Positions 6,766-15,206 of a stretch of DNA of 23,218 bases are shown here, in pieces; the stretch's first letter is position 1, and the number at the start of each line of letters is the position of its first letter. A program made the translations under genes and the position numbers. Below the pieces are notes generated by a model. The model saw nothing but the letters and a program-made list of their open reading frames with translations. It was not told where the DNA came from and made no database searches. The stretch is from an uncultured Collinsella sp. (GTDB lineage: Bacteria; Actinomycetota; Coriobacteriia; Coriobacteriales; Coriobacteriaceae), in NCBI GenBank assembly GCA_902478365.1, contig CABSKX010000035.1, positions 1 to 23,218 on the forward strand. The letters run 5' to 3'.

Positions 6766-8949
6766 TTAGGACCAGAGGAGGTCGCTGCGGGTGATGGTGG
6801 CGCCGATGGCAAAGGGCATGCAGGCGATGACCGGATACAGGTAGCGCATGTAGGTCGAGCCGTTGCAGGGACCAATCAGGCACACGGCGAGCACGCCCAG
6901 CAGCGGCACCCAAATGGCCAGCCCACGCCACGAATGGCGACGTAGCAGATAGACCACCACGGCGATCATGATCCACACATAGGTGGCCGAGCTCATGGTG
7001 AGCGAGATAAACGGGATGCGTTGTACTGCCACGCGATACAGGTTGATCAGGTGGTCGCACCAGCGCACAACCTTGCTATCGACCGGATGGAAGTCAAAGT
7101 ACTTGAGGTTATCGGGCTTCGCCATGATCTCGGCACTGCGCGCCGTGCTGTAGACCCATGCGTCGCGAGCGCTCGGATAAAAATACCCATAGTAGTTATT
7201 GATGAGCGCCGAGATATAGCACTCGGGGTCCTTTTTGAACATCTGGGCCCACACCTTAAAATAGGCCTTGATGTCCTCCTGCGAGGCGTACTCATTGAAG
7301 CAGTTTTTGACGGCATCCGACTTATCCGGGTTGTAACGGCGGCCCAGGTTCTCGTACTTGAGCACACGGTCGATCACGGCACGCTCTTCGTCGGTCACCA
7401 AGCCGTCGCAAGGAGCCTCCACGATGGTGCCGTCCTCCTTAACCGTGGGGTTGACGCCCGAGTTGAGGCCGTCGTGCTTTTGGACGAAACGAGCCGTCTG
7501 CTGGAACGGAATCGAGAGGATTTCGCGCTTGGAACCAGGCGTGATGTCGTGCGCCGGCATAAAGACCTTGGTGAAGTACATATTGGAGGCAAGGCAGAGC
7601 GCAAGCACCGCAAGAACTCCCACCCAGCGGAAACGCGGGGTGGCGCCCGAAGGCGCAGCACCAGCCTGCTTGGCTGCACGACGAGCCACATGCACGTCCC
7701 ATGCGCAAAGCGCCGCCGCGATTACGCATGCCGCCAGGGGAAACACCAGGCCGCCGTTACGCAGAAACGTGGAGCCCATGGCGCCCAGAGCAAGCAGCAG
7801 CCAGTCGTGGCGCGCAAAGAGCACGGGGGCTTTCTCGCCCGTTCGCTCGACATTGGCATCACGACGGGGCAAGCCACATGCCACGAGCTTGACGGTCTGT
7901 ACCAGCAGCACCAAGAACGCGTCGGCAAAGAGCACGTCTTTGGTGAGCAACGCCGCGTAGTTAGAGAACATCGGCATAAACACAAAGAACAGCAAGATCA
8001 CGCCGCGGACCGGCAGGCTCACGCCCAGCTTGCGCAGCGACGAGATGGAATAGGCCATGCAGGCGGCCGTAATGACGAACTGAGCGCAGGTGTAGATGGC
8101 AAGACCTGCGTTGGCGCTGTTGAACAGTGAAAGCCCCAGCTGGACGCACGAACCGATGATAGCCGTGTGCACCACGGGATGATGTCCGTTGAGCAACACA
8201 TTGGGATTGAGCAGACGCAGGTAGTCACTCGTGCCGTTGGGGTAGTTGAACCACTGGCGAATCTGCGCACCCGTATCTCCCATAAAAAGGCCGGGCAGCG
8301 AAGCGATGAGCGTGGGCGCCCAGGCGACCATAAGCACCAGGAAGGGCCCGGCAAAGGGATGGACCGAGAGCACGGCGTGAGCCACACGCCATACGCGGCC
8401 AAAGTGCGCTTCGGAAAACGGAATGCGCCGAGAGCTCAACCAATCTAGACACTCAAAAGCCAGGTAGAAAGCAACGACCGCCAAGAGCATCCAGCCCGCA
8501 CCGCCTATCCAGGCACAGATAATGCGGGCCTTGTCGCCGAGCACGATCTCGGCCGAATCGGTGAGGTCGTAGCTGCGGCCAAACACCATGCAGACGGCAA
8601 AGAACAGCGACGGAAGGATCACCGAGGGACGCCAAGCGTCGCCGCGGCCAAAGAATACGTAGCGAAACGGCAGCGTAAGCAGGCAGGCAAGCGCAAGCAG
8701 CATGACCGCGTCGGTATGGCCGGCAAACGAGAGGAGCACCTCGTAGCACACGTACAGCATGCCCGAGGCTTTGGGGTCAATCGCCAAGACCGCGTTGCTC
8801 GACACCGGGGCGGGATCGATGGAAAACGCCGTGGTCGCCAACAGCGCGAGCAAAAATGCGATGAGCGTCTGCTTGGCGGGATAGCGCTTAAACCAGACGA
8901 TGCGGGCAGCGTCGCGCGCAGCCGTTGTGGAGAGGTCGGAATCCTTCAC
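6766..8949 (-). CDS. Large polytopic membrane protein, DUF6020/GT-C-like
   Basis: 727 residues. About a dozen hydrophobic segments fill residues 25-465 and the last 120; between them (about 485-620) lies a large hydrophilic domain, probably outside the cell, with several Trp, Tyr and Cys residues. A conserved-looking stretch TGAQIRQWFNYPNGTSDY followed by NPNVLLNGHHPVVHT sits in an early loop and resembles the acidic/His loop motifs of GT-C glycosyltransferases. I believe this corresponds to DUF6020 proteins of Coriobacteria, but the name is from memory. Start GTG 8949 has AAAGG about 10 bases upstream. It follows lgt by 83 bases with a hairpin between. Inferred role: transfer of sugars from a lipid carrier to an envelope polymer; other polytopic functions are possible. 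Confidence 0.7.
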   Translation of the reverse strand: MKDSDLSTTAARDAARIVWFKRYPAKQTLIAFLLALLATTAFSIDPAPVSSNAVLAIDPKASGMLYVCYEVLLSFAGHTDAVMLLALACLLTLPFRYVFFGRGDAWRPSVILPSLFFAVCMVFGRSYDLTDSAEIVLGDKARIICAWIGGAGWMLLAVVAFYLAFECLDWLSSRRIPFSEAHFGRVWRVAHAVLSVHPFAGPFLVLMVAWAPTLIASLPGLFMGDTGAQIRQWFNYPNGTSDYLRLLNPNVLLNGHHPVVHTAIIGSCVQLGLSLFNSANAGLAIYTCAQFVITAACMAYSISSLRKLGVSLPVRGVILLFFVFMPMFSNYAALLTKDVLFADAFLVLLVQTVKLVACGLPRRDANVERTGEKAPVLFARHDWLLLALGAMGSTFLRNGGLVFPLAACVIAAALCAWDVHVARRAAKQAGAAPSGATPRFRWVGVLAVLALCLASNMYFTKVFMPAHDITPGSKREILSIPFQQTARFVQKHDGLNSGVNPTVKEDGTIVEAPCDGLVTDEERAVIDRVLKYENLGRRYNPDKSDAVKNCFNEYASQEDIKAYFKVWAQMFKKDPECYISALINNYYGYFYPSARDAWVYSTARSAEIMAKPDNLKYFDFHPVDSKVVRWCDHLINLYRVAVQRIPFISLTMSSATYVWIMIAVVVYLLRRHSWRGLAIWVPLLGVLAVCLIGPCNGSTYMRYLYPVIACMPFAIGATITRSDLLWS

Positions 8950-8985
8950 AGTCCGAAAGCCTTTCTAGAAACCTATCAAACTCGG

Positions 8986-9028
8986 CAAAACCACCACAAA
9001 GGTGCCTGTCCCCTTTGTGGTGGTTTTG
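8986..9028. repeat. REP-like hairpin 2
   Basis: Perfect inverted repeat with 17-bp arms CAAAACCACCACAAAGG (8986-9002) and CCTTTGTGGTGGTTTTG (9012-9028), loop TGCCTGTCC. It begins four bases after the lgt stop codon. Read on the minus strand the second arm ends in TTTTG, so it could also act as a weak terminator between lgt and the membrane protein gene. The apex matches hairpin 1 (6732) and, in reverse orientation, hairpin 3 (23099). Confidence 0.85.
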
Positions 9029-9032
9029 GTGG

Positions 9033-9854
9033 TTAGGCGTCGAGGTAGATGCGCTGGGGCTGGTTGCGGCGACGGGCGAAGATGATGAGCGCCAGACCGG
9101 CGATCACGAGCGGCAGGCTCAGTAGCTGACCCATGGTGATGACGCCGCCCAGCAGATAACCCAACTGGGCATCGGGCACGCGCACGAACTCAACGAGAAA
9201 GCGGACGATGCCGTACCCCATCACGAACACGCCCATAAACGTGCCTTGGGGCAGTAGCGGCTTTTTGCGGCTGAGCACCTGCAGAATGCAAAAGAGCACG
9301 ATGCCCTCAAGAAATGCCTCGTAGAGCTGGGAGGGATGACGCGGCATATCGCCCGCGGTGCCACCGAAGACCACGCCCCAGGGCAGATCGGTCGGCTTGC
9401 CCCACAGCTCACCATTGACAAAGTTGGCACAACGGCCCAGGCACAAGGCCAGCGGCGCGCCTATGACGGCAAGGTCTGCCAAAGTCCATGCGTCGAGCTT
9501 GTACATGCGGCACACGAGCACGCCGCCGATGATGCCGCCCACCAGGCCGCCATGGAAGCTCATGCCGCCTTCATTGGTGGCAAAGATCTCGATCGGATGC
9601 GCCCAGTAGTAGCCGTCGCCGTAAAAGATGACGTAGAACAGGCGGGCGCCAATGATAAGGCCAAAGACCACGCCGACCACGACACTCGTCAGGTCGTCGA
9701 CCGTAATGTCAAAACCCCAACGGCGCTGCGTGCGGTACATGACGACCGCCGTGAGCAGAGCTCCGACCACATAGGCCAAGCCGTACCAGTAGATGGTGAT
9801 GGGCCCCGCCGAGATGGCGACGGGATCAAGCATATGGTAGAGGTCGTTGAGCAT
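9033..9854 (-). CDS. lgt: Prolipoprotein diacylglyceryl transferase
   Basis: 273 residues. Lgt moves a diacylglyceryl group from phosphatidylglycerol to the lipobox Cys of prelipoproteins in the cytoplasmic membrane, the first step of lipoprotein maturation. Around seven membrane segments are visible. Key residues are present: the HGG motif at His101 (GGMSFHGGLVGG), and GRCANFVNGELWG with Arg141, Asn144 and Glu149; the usual Gly of the RxGN motif is Ala here. MPRHPSQLYEAFLEG follows, as expected. The frame is open to 9914, but ATG 9854 is chosen because AGGGGG lies 6 bases upstream and MLNDLYHMLDPVAISAGPI aligns with family N-termini. The downstream neighbour is the large membrane protein gene at 6766-8949. 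Confidence 0.96.
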   Translation of the reverse strand: MLNDLYHMLDPVAISAGPITIYWYGLAYVVGALLTAVVMYRTQRRWGFDITVDDLTSVVVGVVFGLIIGARLFYVIFYGDGYYWAHPIEIFATNEGGMSFHGGLVGGIIGGVLVCRMYKLDAWTLADLAVIGAPLALCLGRCANFVNGELWGKPTDLPWGVVFGGTAGDMPRHPSQLYEAFLEGIVLFCILQVLSRKKPLLPQGTFMGVFVMGYGIVRFLVEFVRVPDAQLGYLLGGVITMGQLLSLPLVIAGLALIIFARRRNQPQRIYLDA

Positions 9855-9881
9855 ATCGGTCCCCCTGCTCCCTACATACAA

Positions 9882-9914
9882 ATGCGGCCGCGGGCCTTGC
9901 GCTCGCAGCCGCAT
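9882..9914 (-). terminator. Possible terminator between nifU-like gene and lgt
   Basis: Perfect 7-bp arms ATGCGGC / GCCGCAT with a 19-base interior that can pair further. On the minus strand it lies 50 bases after the stop of the NifU-like gene and is followed by only TTTG, so termination would be weak. Confidence 0.4.
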
Positions 9915-9963
9915 ATTTGGGCGTAACGTCTATGCGGAGTATGCCGTCCGCAGCTTTCGGATC

Positions 9964-10242
9964 TTAGAACGGCGCGTACTCGTCGTACAGATCGTCGGTC
10001 TCGCCGGAGGCATTGATCTGCTCAACACGAGTAACGCCGGGCACATGCTCCTTGAGGATACGCTCGATACCCATGGACAGGGTCAGTGCGCTCATAGGGC
10101 AGCCGGCGCAGGCGCCCTGAAGCTCAAGCTGGACGACGCCCTCGTCGTCGACGCCTACATACTCCATATCGCCGCCATCGGCCTGCAGGTTGGGGCGGAT
10201 CTCTTCAAGAACCTTCTTAAGCAGCTCTTCGTTAACAGCCAC
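9964..10242 (-). CDS. NifU C-terminal domain Fe-S scaffold-like protein
   Basis: 92 residues, a free-standing NifU-C domain as in Nfu proteins. It opens with the family pattern LLKKVLEEIRPNLQADGGD and carries the cluster-binding GACAGCPMS, Cys45 and Cys48. Such proteins assemble or carry [4Fe-4S] clusters to target enzymes in the cytoplasm. GTG 10242 is the start, with AAAGGAG 5 bases upstream. The window contains an obvious cluster user, the 1593-residue activase-type protein at 17506-22287, but a direct link is only inference. It is separated from lgt by 109 bases and from the deaminase gene by 175 bases. Confidence 0.92.
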   Translation of the reverse strand: MAVNEELLKKVLEEIRPNLQADGGDMEYVGVDDEGVVQLELQGACAGCPMSALTLSMGIERILKEHVPGVTRVEQINASGETDDLYDEYAPF

Positions 10243-10264
10243 AGGGGCTCCTTTCTCACAATAA

Positions 10265-10280
10265 CGCGGGCACGCCCGCG
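10265..10280. promoter_or_regulatory. GC-rich hairpin in the leader of the nifU-like gene
   Basis: CGCGGGC / GCCCGCG palindrome around AC, 22 bases before the start of the NifU-like gene. On the minus strand it is followed by TTATTG, too poor a T-run for a confident terminator. It may be a leader structure or the end of the deaminase transcript. Confidence 0.3.
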
Positions 10281-10417
10281 GACAGGGGCTATGTTACTAC
10301 AGCCATGTACCCGCTTAGGCGCCAGCCATGCGTGCGGACACGACTTTCACGAGTAGTCAATTTGGGACAGGGCTTTTAGCTGCTTTTGCCGACGCCCGGC
10401 GCTAGCACACGCCGCCG

Positions 10418-10942
10418 CTACTGCTGAGTTTGTTCCCCGGTGCCAATGTGGACATCGACGATAACCTGGCGGTAGCTAATGCCGCAGGAGTCGAGAATGC
10501 GACGGCTGATGCGGCCGTCGTCGGTGTCGGCGTACTTATTGTCCAGGTAGACGACCTCGCCCACACCTACCTGCGCCAGGATTTTGGCGCAGTCATGACA
10601 TGGGAACAGCGTGACGTAGACCGTGGAACCCTCAAGGTCTTTGAGCGAGCCGCGGTAGTTGAGCACGGCGTTGGCTTCGGCATGGACTACGTAGTTATGC
10701 TTGTCCTGCAGCGGGTCATCGCTCGTGCCCCACGGGAAAAAGTCGTCGTTGAGTGCCGAGGGCGTACCGTTGTAGCCCACCGAAAGGATGCGGTGGTTGG
10801 TGCTGGCGATGCACGCGCCCACCTGCGTGTTGGGATCCTTGCTGCGGCGCTGCGCGGCGATGGCCACGCTCATAAAAAACTCGTCCCAGCTAATAACGTC
10901 GCGACGCTTGCCCGACGCGGTTTGATGAAGATCGTCCGACAT
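10418..10942 (-). CDS. dCMP deaminase (ComEB-like cytidine/deoxycytidylate deaminase)
   Basis: 174 residues. The zinc site is complete: HAEANAV with His87 and Glu89, and PCHDCAK with Cys115 and Cys118. The motifs VGYNGTP and the first-helix SWDEFFMSVAIAAQRRS are those of dCMP deaminases, which turn dCMP into dUMP for thymidylate synthesis. The frame is open to 10978, but ATG 10942 has GGAGG 8 bases upstream. It lies 87 bases downstream of coaX with no terminator seen between, so they may share a transcript. Confidence 0.93.
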   Translation of the reverse strand: MSDDLHQTASGKRRDVISWDEFFMSVAIAAQRRSKDPNTQVGACIASTNHRILSVGYNGTPSALNDDFFPWGTSDDPLQDKHNYVVHAEANAVLNYRGSLKDLEGSTVYVTLFPCHDCAKILAQVGVGEVVYLDNKYADTDDGRISRRILDSCGISYRQVIVDVHIGTGEQTQQ

Positions 10943-11029
10943 GGCAGACACCTCCGAAATCGCAATAGTTTGACCCATTGTAGCAGGTGAAAGGTGGGGC
11001 TGTTTCCTCTCCCGCCGACGTCCTCGACT

Positions 11030-11881
11030 TTATGCGCGGCGAGGCTTTTGGTTGATGCGGTACAGCTCGGCGAGACCCCGCAGCGTCAGCGCGTCGTCTA
11101 CCGTCAGGCTGTGGCCGACCAACGCCGCGAGCGCCTCGGCATCGTCGCCGGTAATGACGATGGGCACGCTGCCCTCGCCCGCTGCCTTGGTCGAGCGCAT
11201 CTCGGCAAGCACCATGTCGAGCATGCCGTCGATGCGGGCCACCTCGCCCAGAACCACGCCCGAGCGCATGGCCTCACGCGTGTTGCGGCCGATGACGTGT
11301 GTCGGCGCCGAGGGCTCGACCTGAGGCAGGCGCGCTGCTGCCGCCGAAAGCGAGCGGGCGCCGAGCGCCAGCCCCGGCGCGATAACGCCACCGACAAAGG
11401 TACCGTGCGCGTCGATGACCTCGATATTGGTCGTGGTGCCCAGGTCGATCACAATGCACGGCGAGCCGAAGACGGCGCGGGCCGCCACGGCGTCGGCGAT
11501 GCGGTCGGGACCGATCTCGGCCGGGTCATCGTAGTGCACGGGTATGCCGGTCTTGAGGCCCGGCCCCACGGTGAGCACGCGCCCCGTGCAGGTACGGGAA
11601 AGCGCTGCCTTCCACGGGCGCTCGAGCGCCGGGACCACACAGCTCAGCACAGCCGCGGCGGGCACAAGCGCGCCCGGCATGCCCGCATCGGCCGCCAGTG
11701 CGGCCATGACCTGCACGAGACGCATGCGCGCCTCGTCTGCTGTGATGCTCGACGGCGTGGTGATCTCGCACGTCGCAAGCGGACATTCCTGCGCCGCGGC
11801 CGAATCCTCGGCAAACAGGCCAAAGCGAATGAACGTGTTGCCCACGTCGACCGTCAATATATATGCGCACCCATTAAGCAT
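11030..11881 (-). CDS. coaX: Type III pantothenate kinase
   Basis: 283 residues. The enzyme phosphorylates pantothenate in the first step of coenzyme A synthesis. The ASKHA-fold phosphate loop is seen at ILTVDVGNTFIRFG (about 8-21), then GPDRIADAVAA at 124-134 and DLGTTTNIEV at 146, then GGVIAPGL. The second phosphate loop usually reads GTATTFD; here the Asp position is occupied by a different residue, a mild departure. The frame is open to 11935, but ATG 11881 has AAAGGAG 8 bases upstream and the family N-terminus starts there. It is divergent from the OPT transporter gene. A CoA-making gene near an acyl-CoA dehydratase system is suggestive only. Confidence 0.93.
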   Translation of the reverse strand: MLNGCAYILTVDVGNTFIRFGLFAEDSAAAQECPLATCEITTPSSITADEARMRLVQVMAALAADAGMPGALVPAAAVLSCVVPALERPWKAALSRTCTGRVLTVGPGLKTGIPVHYDDPAEIGPDRIADAVAARAVFGSPCIVIDLGTTTNIEVIDAHGTFVGGVIAPGLALGARSLSAAAARLPQVEPSAPTHVIGRNTREAMRSGVVLGEVARIDGMLDMVLAEMRSTKAAGEGSVPIVITGDDAEALAALVGHSLTVDDALTLRGLAELYRINQKPRRA

Positions 11882-11908
11882 CGTCGGCGCTCCTTTCGTC
11901 TGCCCAGC

Positions 11909-11914
11909 AGTATA
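11909..11914 (-). promoter_or_regulatory. Possible -10 box of coaX
   Basis: TATACT on the minus strand, about 28 bases before the coaX start. No clear -35 is visible at the usual distance. A second TATACT on the plus strand at 11958-11963 could serve the divergent OPT gene, also without a clear -35. Both are weak calls. Confidence 0.25.
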
Positions 11915-12073
11915 TCGCCTACCTAAACCAGCCATCCCAAAATGACTAGCTTGCGGCTATACTGGTGCGCGGTCGTTTGCGAGCTCACGCGGCGGCCCTT
12001 GGTAACCCGACTTCCCGCGCCGTATCCGTAGCGGCGCTCCCGGGGGAAGCGGATATACGCAAAGGAGTTCTAT

Positions 12074-13777
12074 ATGAGCAATCCCTCGAACCGTGCTTCG
12101 ATGCGCGGGCAACTCACGCTGCGCGGCGTCGTCATCGGCGTCCTTGGCTGCGTGATCATCACGGCAAGCTCGGCTTACACCGCCCTCAAGATGGGCGCCC
12201 TCCCCTGGCCGATCATTTTCGCTGCCGTCATTTCGCTGTTCTTCCTGAAGCTCATGGGCAACGCCAGCCTCAACGAGGCAAACGTCACCCACACCATCAT
12301 GTCTGCAGGCGCCATGGTCGCCGGCGGTCTGGCGTTTACCATCCCGGGCGCCTGGATGCTGGGCTATGCCGACCAGATCAGCTGGCTCGACATGTTTATC
12401 GTGGCACTCGCCGGCACCATCTTGGGCCTTCTGGCGACAGCACTCATCCACCGTCACTTTATCGTGGACGCCGCGCTTGAGTTCCCCACCGGCAACGCCG
12501 CAGCTCAGACCCTGCGCGCGACCGAGGCCGGCGGCAAGACCGGCAAGCAGCTCTTTGGCTCCATGGCCATCGCAGGCATCTACAGCGTGCTTCGCGACGC
12601 TTTGGGCGTGGTACCCAGCATGCTGTGCACGCTCAATATCCCCGGCGTGACCTTTGCCATCTACAACTCGCCCATGCTGCTGTCCATCGGCTTTTTGGTG
12701 GGCTTCGCCCCCGTCGCCTTCTGGTTTGCCGGCGCGCTGCTGGGCAATTTTGGCATCATCGTTGGCGGCACCGCTGCCGGGCTGTTTGACGTTATGACCG
12801 CGCAGGGCATCGTCAAGTCCCTGGGTATGGGCCTCATGATGGGCTTTGGCGTCGCCGTCGTCCTCAAGGACATCTTGCCGCAGGTCGCCGGTATCGTCCG
12901 CGGCCTCGCCGCCGACAGCTCCACCGACACCGACGAGCAGTCGCTCATCTCGGGCTCCCTTAAGCTCGACGCCGGTATCATCGGCCTGGGCGCTGCCGCC
13001 ATCGCCGTGATCATCGCCATCGTGCTCGACCTTGGCCCCGTTCCGGCCGTCATCGTCACGCTGTTCACCTTTGTCACCACCATCATGAGCGCGCAGAGCT
13101 GCGGCCAGACGGGTATCGACCCCATGGAGATCTTCGGCCTCATCGTCATGCTCATCGTTGCCGCCTTCGCGCAGCTCGCTCAGGTCAAGCTGTTCTTTAT
13201 CGCCGGCATCGTGGCCGTGGCGTGCGGCCTTGCGGGCGACGTCATGAACGACTTTAAGGCCGGCGCCGTGCTGGGCACCAACCCGCGCGCACAGTGGGTC
13301 GGTCAGGCCATCGGCGGCATCGTGGGCGCCCTGGTCGCCGCCGCCGTCATGGTCGCGCTCGTCACCGCCTATGGTCCGGACGCCTTTGGTCCCGACAAGA
13401 GCTTCGTTGCCGCGCAGGCAAGCGTGGTCGCCACCATGGTCTCGGGCATCCCGAGCGTGCCGTGGTTCGCAGGCGGCTTTATCGCCGGCATCGTCATGTA
13501 CTGGCTCGGCATTCCGGCCATGATGATCGGCCTGGGCGTGTACCTGCCGTTCTACATGTCGCTCACGGCCTTCCTGGGCTCCTGCGTCAAACTCGCCTAC
13601 GACAAGTGGGCCGCTCACCGCGACGCCGAGGCCGGTCTTTCGGACGAGGAAAAGGCCGCCAAGGACGCCGCCTTCCAGGAGCAGGGCTTGGTTGTCGCCA
13701 GCGGCCTGCTCGGTGGCGAGTCCATCGTCGGCGTTATCCTGGCGTTTGTCTCTGTTGGCCTGAGCCTGCTGGGCTAA
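12074..13777 (+). CDS. OPT/YSL family oligopeptide transporter
   Basis: 567 residues, about 14-15 hydrophobic segments. Family marks: the N-terminal QLTLRGVVIGVLGCVIITAS block, NASLNEANVTHTIMSAG, and EFPTGNAAAQTLRATE, corresponding to the OPT EFPxGxAAA motif. OPT transporters import short peptides or metal chelates with protons across the cytoplasmic membrane. ATG 12074 has AAAGGAG 7 bases upstream. The 110-base leader contains a hairpin (TATCCG ... CGGATA, with pairing CGCTCCC/GGAAGCG inside) directly before the ribosome site. The gene is divergent from coaX and closed by a strong terminator, so it is a single-gene transcript. Confidence 0.92.
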   Translation: MSNPSNRASMRGQLTLRGVVIGVLGCVIITASSAYTALKMGALPWPIIFAAVISLFFLKLMGNASLNEANVTHTIMSAGAMVAGGLAFTIPGAWMLGYADQISWLDMFIVALAGTILGLLATALIHRHFIVDAALEFPTGNAAAQTLRATEAGGKTGKQLFGSMAIAGIYSVLRDALGVVPSMLCTLNIPGVTFAIYNSPMLLSIGFLVGFAPVAFWFAGALLGNFGIIVGGTAAGLFDVMTAQGIVKSLGMGLMMGFGVAVVLKDILPQVAGIVRGLAADSSTDTDEQSLISGSLKLDAGIIGLGAAAIAVIIAIVLDLGPVPAVIVTLFTFVTTIMSAQSCGQTGIDPMEIFGLIVMLIVAAFAQLAQVKLFFIAGIVAVACGLAGDVMNDFKAGAVLGTNPRAQWVGQAIGGIVGALVAAAVMVALVTAYGPDAFGPDKSFVAAQASVVATMVSGIPSVPWFAGGFIAGIVMYWLGIPAMMIGLGVYLPFYMSLTAFLGSCVKLAYDKWAAHRDAEAGLSDEEKAAKDAAFQEQGLVVASGLLGGESIVGVILAFVSVGLSLLG

Positions 13778-13802
13778 ACCCAACAACAACGTACCCGTAC
13801 AG

Positions 13803-13840
13803 AGCGCGGAGTCGGAGACCATCCGGCCCCGCGCTTTTTT
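13803..13840 (+). terminator. Rho-independent terminator of the OPT gene
   Basis: AGCGCGGAGTCGGA pairs with TCCGGCCCCGCGCT (one wobble and one mismatch in 14) and runs into TTTTTT, 25 bases after the stop codon. This is the strongest intrinsic terminator on the plus strand. Confidence 0.9.
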
Positions 13841-13916
13841 GTATCTGCCGAAACCCTCAGCAGTACTCGCATGTGGCGTGTCTTCCTTTGCCTGCTCGCC
13901 TAAGTTCCCTGTCAAG

Positions 13917-13946
13917 ATGACCGCCCCGCCCGTCACGGTGTAGAGT
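13917..13946 (+). promoter_or_regulatory. Possible promoter of the DUF389 gene
   Basis: ATGACC (13917-13922, four of six to TTGACA) is 18 bases from TAGAGT (13941-13946), which is preceded by TG as in an extended -10. It lies 47 bases before the start codon. Confidence 0.35.
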
Positions 13947-13992
13947 ACATGCTGCGAACGCACCCGCGTTCCTACGGCAATACGAGGTGGAC

Positions 13993-15132
13993 ATGGAACT
14001 CGATAAACAACAGCTCAAGCGACTGCGCGAGCGCCATCATCGGCGCCATGGCATCCGCCCCGCCCACAGCGAGGCCATGGAGAACGCAAGCCGCTTTCTA
14101 AAGCGGGCATTCAACATTCGCGAGGGCCGTGCGCCCTACCACGTGATTCGCAAGCGCTTTGTAAACGGGGCACGCCTGACCGGCTCTCACCTGTGCATCC
14201 TCATCATCGCTATGCTCATCGCGAGCATCGGCCTCGATATCGACTCGGACATTGCCATCGTGGGCGCCATGCTCATCTGCCCGCTCATGGGCTCGGTCCT
14301 TGCCATGGCATACGGCATCGCCACGCTCGACCGCGAGATCACCCTTGAGGCCGTCGCGAGCTTGGCTCTACAGATGGCCTTTTGCCTGGTCACGTCCACG
14401 TTGTACTTTAAGCTCTCGCCCCTTGGCACCGCCACGGCCGCCATCATCGACAATTCGACACCGACTGTGTGGGACCTTGCCGTCGCGCTCGCGGGCGGCT
14501 TTGCGGGTGGCCTGGGCAACTCGCGCGACCAGGAACCCGCCACGCTCATCGCCGGGGTGGCTGTGGCGACCGCGCTCATGCCGCCCCTGTGCGCGGCGGG
14601 CTATGGCATCGCCATCGCAAGCGGACCACTGTTTCTCTCGGCGCTTTATGAGTTTGGCATCAACGTGGTCTTTATCGCACTGGCCGCCGAAGCCGTGCTG
14701 CTTCTTTTGCGCGTGCCGCTCAAGCGCGACCTGAACGGCGACGGCATTGTAACTGCCGAGGAAAATGCCGAGGTCGATGAGCTATCGCGCAAGGTGCGCC
14801 TCCGCATCATCGTGGGTACGGTGATCTTTGCCATCCCCTGCATCGTTATGACGGCGGGGTCTATTGGCTCGGCGCAGGCCGGCGTGCAGGACGGCTACGG
14901 CGTCACCGAAACCACGCGCGAGCTTGCGGCGGTGCTGCCAGGCTTTAAGGACTACACCGTCGCCGTCGAGACCTCGGCTACCGAAGGCGACGAGGAGGGC
15001 ATCGTCGAGCGCGAGATTGTCGCCCATGTGACGACAAGCGAGGCGCTTGGGGCGCACGACCGTCACGTCGCCCGCAAGCTCATCGACCTCAATGTGCCCG
15101 AACTCGATCGCGTGGAGTTTGACGTGAAGTGA
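13993..15132 (+). CDS. DUF389 family membrane protein
   Basis: About 379 residues. A basic N-terminal stretch of about 60 residues precedes a membrane domain (about 58-255) with several segments and the family motifs ASIGLDIDSDIAIVGAMLI, CPLMGSVLAMAYG and LAGGFAGGLGNSRDQ, then IAGVAVATALMPPLCAAGYG. A second soluble part with one more hydrophobic segment and an acidic-basic tail closes the protein. This matches DUF389 membrane proteins of unknown function. ATG 13993 has GAGG 5 bases upstream; a GTG two codons earlier is possible but lies inside the ribosome site. A hairpin follows at 15207-15237. Confidence 0.9.
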   Translation: MELDKQQLKRLRERHHRRHGIRPAHSEAMENASRFLKRAFNIREGRAPYHVIRKRFVNGARLTGSHLCILIIAMLIASIGLDIDSDIAIVGAMLICPLMGSVLAMAYGIATLDREITLEAVASLALQMAFCLVTSTLYFKLSPLGTATAAIIDNSTPTVWDLAVALAGGFAGGLGNSRDQEPATLIAGVAVATALMPPLCAAGYGIAIASGPLFLSALYEFGINVVFIALAAEAVLLLLRVPLKRDLNGDGIVTAEENAEVDELSRKVRLRIIVGTVIFAIPCIVMTAGSIGSAQAGVQDGYGVTETTRELAAVLPGFKDYTVAVETSATEGDEEGIVEREIVAHVTTSEALGAHDRHVARKLIDLNVPELDRVEFDVK

Positions 15133-15206
15133 TGCCGGCGCGGGATGAGCGCTCGCACGGACGCAAGTTATGACGAGGCGTAGACGCGATACGGACACGA
15201 GCAAAT

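Noticed and set aside
10282..10375. Two GGACAGGG strings between the nifU-like and deaminase genes, resembling the hairpin-family core
   Set aside because: Neither has complementary arms around it, so they may be chance matches or dead remnants and cannot be supported as members.
11936..12073. Leader of the OPT gene considered as a riboswitch or T-box
   Set aside because: A short hairpin is present but none of the conserved boxes of known riboswitch or T-box classes could be recognised.
11965..12480. Plus-strand frame starting before and overlapping the OPT gene, considered as a leader peptide
   Set aside because: No ribosome site, and most of it is the out-of-frame reading of the OPT gene.
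11957..13963. 668-codon open frame on the minus strand opposite the OPT gene
   Set aside because: Low-complexity Asp/Gly/His-rich translation typical of antisense to GC-rich membrane genes; the plus strand has the OPT motifs, ribosome site and terminator.
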